This document shows positions 14,893 to 17,857 of a DNA stretch of 17,857 nucleotides, in pieces. This stretch comes from CAZBBC01 sp964489835. Lineage in GTDB: Bacteria; Calditrichota; Calditrichia; JAJRVZ01. The position numbers and the translations under genes were made by a program. The stretch spans positions 1 to 17,857 of the forward strand of contig CAZBBC010000098.1 of the NCBI GenBank assembly GCA_964489835.1, in the 5' to 3' direction. Each line of letters opens with the position of its first letter. The first letter of the stretch is position 1. The notes beneath the pieces are model-generated. The model did no database searches. It saw only the letters and a list, made by a program, of their open reading frames with translations, and was not told the origin of the DNA.

Positions 14893-14931
14893 AGATTGCT
14901 TTCCCGACGTGTCGGGACTCGCAATGACGAT
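14893..14931. repeat. 'agattgctt..tcgcaatgacg' dispersed repeat
   Basis: A known style of mobile intergenic repeat. AGATTGCTT is followed by the hairpin CCCGAC-gt-GTCGGG (14903-14916) and then ACTCGCAATGACG. The outer parts are partly complementary (attgc/gcaat). One copy is seen in this window. Confidence 0.6.
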
Positions 14932-14976
14932 AATAACACAGCCACAACCAAATTCCCAATTCCCCCGATAAAACAT

Positions 14977-15022
14977 GTCATCCTCCGGATGACTTACCGG
15001 GATTAAATCATCCATGATTTAA
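14977..15022. repeat. Double hairpin repeat
   Basis: GTCATCC-tcc-GGATGAC (14977-14993) is followed by TTAAATCAT-cc-ATGATTTAA (15003-15022); both stems are perfect. It shares CATCCTCCGGATGACTT-like and ATGATTTAACAA parts with the tract at 8892-8972, where the stems have decayed. It lies about 47 bp after the GH20 stop codon and could trim or end its transcript. Confidence 0.6.
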
Positions 15023-15068
15023 CAAATTACTAATTCTTCTATCAACTCTGCGAGAATCTTACTCAAGA

Positions 15069-17642
15069 TTAATCAACAATCCGATATTTATGTTTATGGT
15101 TACGCACATTTACATCCGGAAGACGAAATGAGAATCCCCACGCCCCCTTATTCTGGTCAATTTTTACCAAAAGATCATTTCTACCCTTTTTTAAGGGAAG
15201 TATTACCTCATCTTCATCAATTATCAGGCTTCGCTTCATAAACTTCTTATATATTCTATCGCCATTCAGTATCAATTGAATGCCGTCATTACTGCCAAAA
15301 GTGGCCCGTACGGATTGTTCAGCGGAACTCTCGATCCGGCAATACGCATACGCAACCACGCGGGTATTCTCCTCATACACGGCTGCAAGATCGATTTTTG
15401 AGAATATGGGAGAGTTATACTTCATCCAGCGCGCCTCTCCCCCGTTTTCTGATGAGAATGAGAGACCGGGAACCGGTTTTACTTTCATTTCTCCGCCAAT
15501 TTCTGCCAAATAATCTTTTTCTATTCCTGCTCCCTCTATATTTGGAAATGGCCCACACAACAACCAATATTGAAAATACTGTCCGCCGTGTTGTGTGATA
15601 TCCAGACGAACTTCGTTTGGAGGACTTAAAAATTCTCCCAATGAAAGGTTGGCAATTGATTTTACCAGTAATTTTTCGGCATGGATATAATCATTAATTT
15701 TTTCGTCAAATGCTTCCATTAAATGGTCTAGCCAATAGATCCTGCTTTCAAGCAGCCATAGTTTTGCATAAGTTTCTTTAATTTTCATCAGATCCTGACG
15801 TAAGATGCTTAAAATATCTAATGCTTGTCCGGCAAAATTACCGGCTTTCATCCGGGATTCTGTTTGGGCAAAACAGGCATTCCGGTATAATTGAGCGGCT
15901 CTGAGTAATTCGATCCGACTATGAGCCATATAACCGTATTCATTAATAATTAACCGCAAATAATCCAGGTCTTCTTTATAAACCACTGGTTTTGCCTTGG
16001 TTAGCTTCTCATTCGCATGCTTCACCACTTCTTGAACAGTATACCAGTCCGATCCACCGAGCTGAATATGTTCGCCCCGCATCGGAATAATTCTTTTCCA
16101 CAGAACCTGTTCATTCATCTCCTGTGTCGGTGACAAATCTGTTAATGGAATTAATGATTGAAATGTTTCTGAAATGGCGCCATTAATATTGCCGTAAATT
16201 CCCCGGTCAAAGCGATTACCAAAGTGTTCCGTATGATCATCATTGACAGTCCAGCTCTGATCGGCGGCGTAACCGACACCATACCAATCAAGCGGAAAAA
16301 AGGCATTACCACCATCATCCCATACCGTGCAGAGCATGCCGAGGGTAGCATGCGAGGCTGCCGTATGTACAAAATTCTTTATATTAGCCATGGTCATCCG
16401 GTAATCAGGTAAAAGCCGGTTTGAATTAAGTACGCCGCAACTGAACATAAAATCAAAGCCCCCCTCAATAAAGGGCATAAAAAATGATAAAAACGGATCA
16501 TCGGCACCATAAGTCCAGGCAGCAAGCACAATATCTTCCGGTATCATCTTTAATATTTCCGGATTTGACAGAATGATATCGCCCCATACAATAATCCGTT
16601 TATTATATTTCAGTAGTTCTGCATGAATCCTGTTGATATGGTCGGCATAAACAAGACCAATACCAAGACTATCCACCTGTTGTTTGGATTCACCCCTTCC
16701 TAAATCCCAGGTCTCGTCGCAATTAACATTAAAATACTCTGAACTGAATACCGGTGCCATTTCTGCATAAATATCGCTGAGCAATTGAAAACTTTCCGGG
16801 CGGATCGGCGACAACATCTGTTTTGTCTCCCCTAATGGGGCATATTGGGGATAGGAAAGAATTTTATTAAAATGCCCCAGTGACTGGAAGTTGCCGACGA
16901 TTTCGATATAATATTTCGCTGCATAGTCACTTAATTGCTTCCATTCGTCGATGCTGATGCCTCCACCGGCCGGTGCGAAATCACCATGGCTCTGTGTTTT
17001 AACGATATGCTCCGTATAATAACTGAGCATATTCAATTTAATCTCTGCGCAGCGGCGCACCTGGGATTTCATGTATTCCCTGGTCGGAACTGGTCCGCGG
17101 CTAATGTCATCCTGCATTCCCCGGTAACGCAGATCCGGCCAGTCTGTAATCGTACAACACGGAATCTTATTACCTTTATTTCTGCCACGAATGATCTGTT
17201 TTAAAGTTTGAATACCATAAAAAAGACCTTTTTTCGTATAAGCAGCGATTAATATCTGCCTGGGATCGATAAAAAGTGTATACCCTTCCTTACCAATCCG
17301 GGCCCGGGGCCATATATTTTGCTTTTCACAGATGTCTCTGAAGGACTTGTTCTGTCCGGGTATTCCTATGTGTATCACTTGATTTTGTTTTTTATCCGAT
17401 ATTAAGTCTACCTTAAATTCTCTGGCTATTTCCTTTTTTAATTGATTCAAACCAGTGCTTACCCCGACTGTATCAGTGAGGGCAAGATTAACAGTGACAG
17501 AATCACAAAAGATGAAATAATCATTATGAACTGATACTATTTTAGGTTTTGGTACAATATATATTTCTGAAGATAATGAGACACTGACCCAGAGGATCGA
17601 TGAAATTAACAGATTAAAAATAAGAAAAACCGAAAATCTCAT
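15069..17642 (-). CDS. Secreted GH20-family beta-N-acetylhexosaminidase-like enzyme
   Basis: Predicted to remove terminal beta-linked GlcNAc or GalNAc from glycans by substrate-assisted catalysis. An in-frame ATG lies 54 bases upstream at 17696, but the ATG at 17642 has a strong AAGGAGG just before it and starts directly with a signal peptide (MRFSVFLIFNLLISSILW), so it is chosen; mature export is likely. Domain order, numbered from 17642: an N-terminal GH20b/zincin-like domain (about 27-165); a catalytic TIM barrel from YRGMQDDISRGPVPT (about 173) with the Asp-Glu pair in NVNCDETWDLGRG (Asp309, Glu310), AAWTYGADD and CTVWDDGG; a helical region (about 540-670); and a C-terminal beta-sandwich starting YWLLCGPFPN and including GSNDGIQLILNG. 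At about 857 aa it is longer than minimal GH20 enzymes. The HxGGDE motif is changed to NVNCDE, as in a GH20 subgroup. Substrate linkage is unknown. Confidence 0.88.
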   Translation of the reverse strand: MRFSVFLIFNLLISSILWVSVSLSSEIYIVPKPKIVSVHNDYFIFCDSVTVNLALTDTVGVSTGLNQLKKEIAREFKVDLISDKKQNQVIHIGIPGQNKSFRDICEKQNIWPRARIGKEGYTLFIDPRQILIAAYTKKGLFYGIQTLKQIIRGRNKGNKIPCCTITDWPDLRYRGMQDDISRGPVPTREYMKSQVRRCAEIKLNMLSYYTEHIVKTQSHGDFAPAGGGISIDEWKQLSDYAAKYYIEIVGNFQSLGHFNKILSYPQYAPLGETKQMLSPIRPESFQLLSDIYAEMAPVFSSEYFNVNCDETWDLGRGESKQQVDSLGIGLVYADHINRIHAELLKYNKRIIVWGDIILSNPEILKMIPEDIVLAAWTYGADDPFLSFFMPFIEGGFDFMFSCGVLNSNRLLPDYRMTMANIKNFVHTAASHATLGMLCTVWDDGGNAFFPLDWYGVGYAADQSWTVNDDHTEHFGNRFDRGIYGNINGAISETFQSLIPLTDLSPTQEMNEQVLWKRIIPMRGEHIQLGGSDWYTVQEVVKHANEKLTKAKPVVYKEDLDYLRLIINEYGYMAHSRIELLRAAQLYRNACFAQTESRMKAGNFAGQALDILSILRQDLMKIKETYAKLWLLESRIYWLDHLMEAFDEKINDYIHAEKLLVKSIANLSLGEFLSPPNEVRLDITQHGGQYFQYWLLCGPFPNIEGAGIEKDYLAEIGGEMKVKPVPGLSFSSENGGEARWMKYNSPIFSKIDLAAVYEENTRVVAYAYCRIESSAEQSVRATFGSNDGIQLILNGDRIYKKFMKRSLIIDEDEVILPLKKGRNDLLVKIDQNKGAWGFSFRLPDVNVRNHKHKYRIVD

Positions 17643-17720
17643 TCCTCCTCCTTCATATTTTTGAAGTAGGGTCAAATTTTTTAGTATGTTTTTCATTTAA
17701 CTTGTTATTTTTATTGGCTT

Positions 17721-17764
17721 AAAAAAACATCCCCCTAACCCCCTTTGAAAGGGGGAATTAACAC
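17721..17764. repeat. CCCCCTTT hairpin repeat
   Basis: Contains CCCCCTTT-g-AAAGGGGG (17739-17755). Read on the minus strand (ttaattccccctttc..agggggttagggggatgttttttt) it matches the left end of the element at 1581-1620. It lies about 80 bp upstream of the chosen GH20 start, so the GH20 promoter lies in or beyond it. Confidence 0.7.
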
Positions 17765-17857
17765 AATGCTCTTTGTACTAATGACTTCATTTATATTTAG
17801 TTTTCATTTTTTTATAGAATCCTTGGCACTATTATTTTTGATAAAATTGCCGTTGAG
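17765..17857. other. Window edge, no gene seen
   Basis: An AT-rich 93-bp stretch with no convincing open frame. It probably carries upstream regulatory DNA of the GH20 gene or the spacer to a gene outside the window. Confidence 0.4.

Noticed and set aside
17643..17696. Upstream ATG at 17696 as the GH20 start
   Set aside because: It has no ribosome binding site and would put 18 polar residues before the signal peptide, whereas the ATG at 17642 follows AAGGAGG directly.

Overview
The window is a 17.9 kb carbohydrate-utilisation region. It is AT-rich and gene-dense on one strand: 12 of the 13 recognisable protein genes or gene remnants read on the minus strand, and only a small sugar transporter reads on the plus strand. 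Lipoprotein signals, secreted glycosidases, a TRAP transporter and many short hairpin-type intergenic repeats suggest a Gram-negative heterotroph. The repeats include CCCCCTTT-hairpin elements, 'cacgaagaacacgaag' tracts, 'gcacggattaacacgg' tracts and 'agattgctt...tcgcaatgacg'. Their style fits FCB-group lineages such as KSB1 or Calditrichota, but that placement is an inference from style and gene content. No rRNA or marker gene is present to fix it.

Layout from left to right. 45-3039 holds 6-phosphogluconate dehydrogenase (gnd) and a tagaturonate epimerase-family protein (uxaE). 3263-6129 holds a complete TRAP transporter (dctM, dctQ, and a dctP lipoprotein), and 6265-7281 a LacI-family repressor. 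A 218-bp divergent intergenic region follows, with a perfect 9-bp inverted repeat directly upstream of lacI, and then a plus-strand SemiSWEET sugar transporter (7500-7829). 7864-11095 holds a D-2-hydroxyacid dehydrogenase of the glycerate/hydroxypyruvate type, a CBM9-like carbohydrate-binding protein and a Gfo/Idh/MocA oxidoreductase. 11294-13004 holds a short secreted remnant of an N-acetylglucosamine-6-phosphate deacetylase-like amidohydrolase and an Nramp-fold transporter without the usual metal-binding motifs. 13513-17642 holds a lipoprotein with a predicted six-hairpin (alpha/alpha) barrel and a large secreted GH20-type hexosaminidase with a C-terminal beta-sandwich.

A working model, which is inference: secreted GH20 and six-hairpin enzymes trim a glycan containing amino sugars and perhaps uronates. 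The TRAP system imports an acidic sugar and SemiSWEET moves a neutral one. UxaE, the Gfo/Idh oxidoreductase, the hydroxyacid dehydrogenase and Gnd feed the products into central metabolism, under LacI-type control. The dedicated uronate enzymes (isomerase, mannonate dehydrogenase and dehydratase, KDG kinase and aldolase) are not in the window, so the exact substrate is open.

The most unusual items are the metal-site-less Nramp homologue, the NagA-like remnant that keeps its own signal peptide and ribosome binding site, the paired operator upstream of lacI with possible sister sites at dctP and the hydroxyacid dehydrogenase gene, and the dense mixture of short repeat families between genes.
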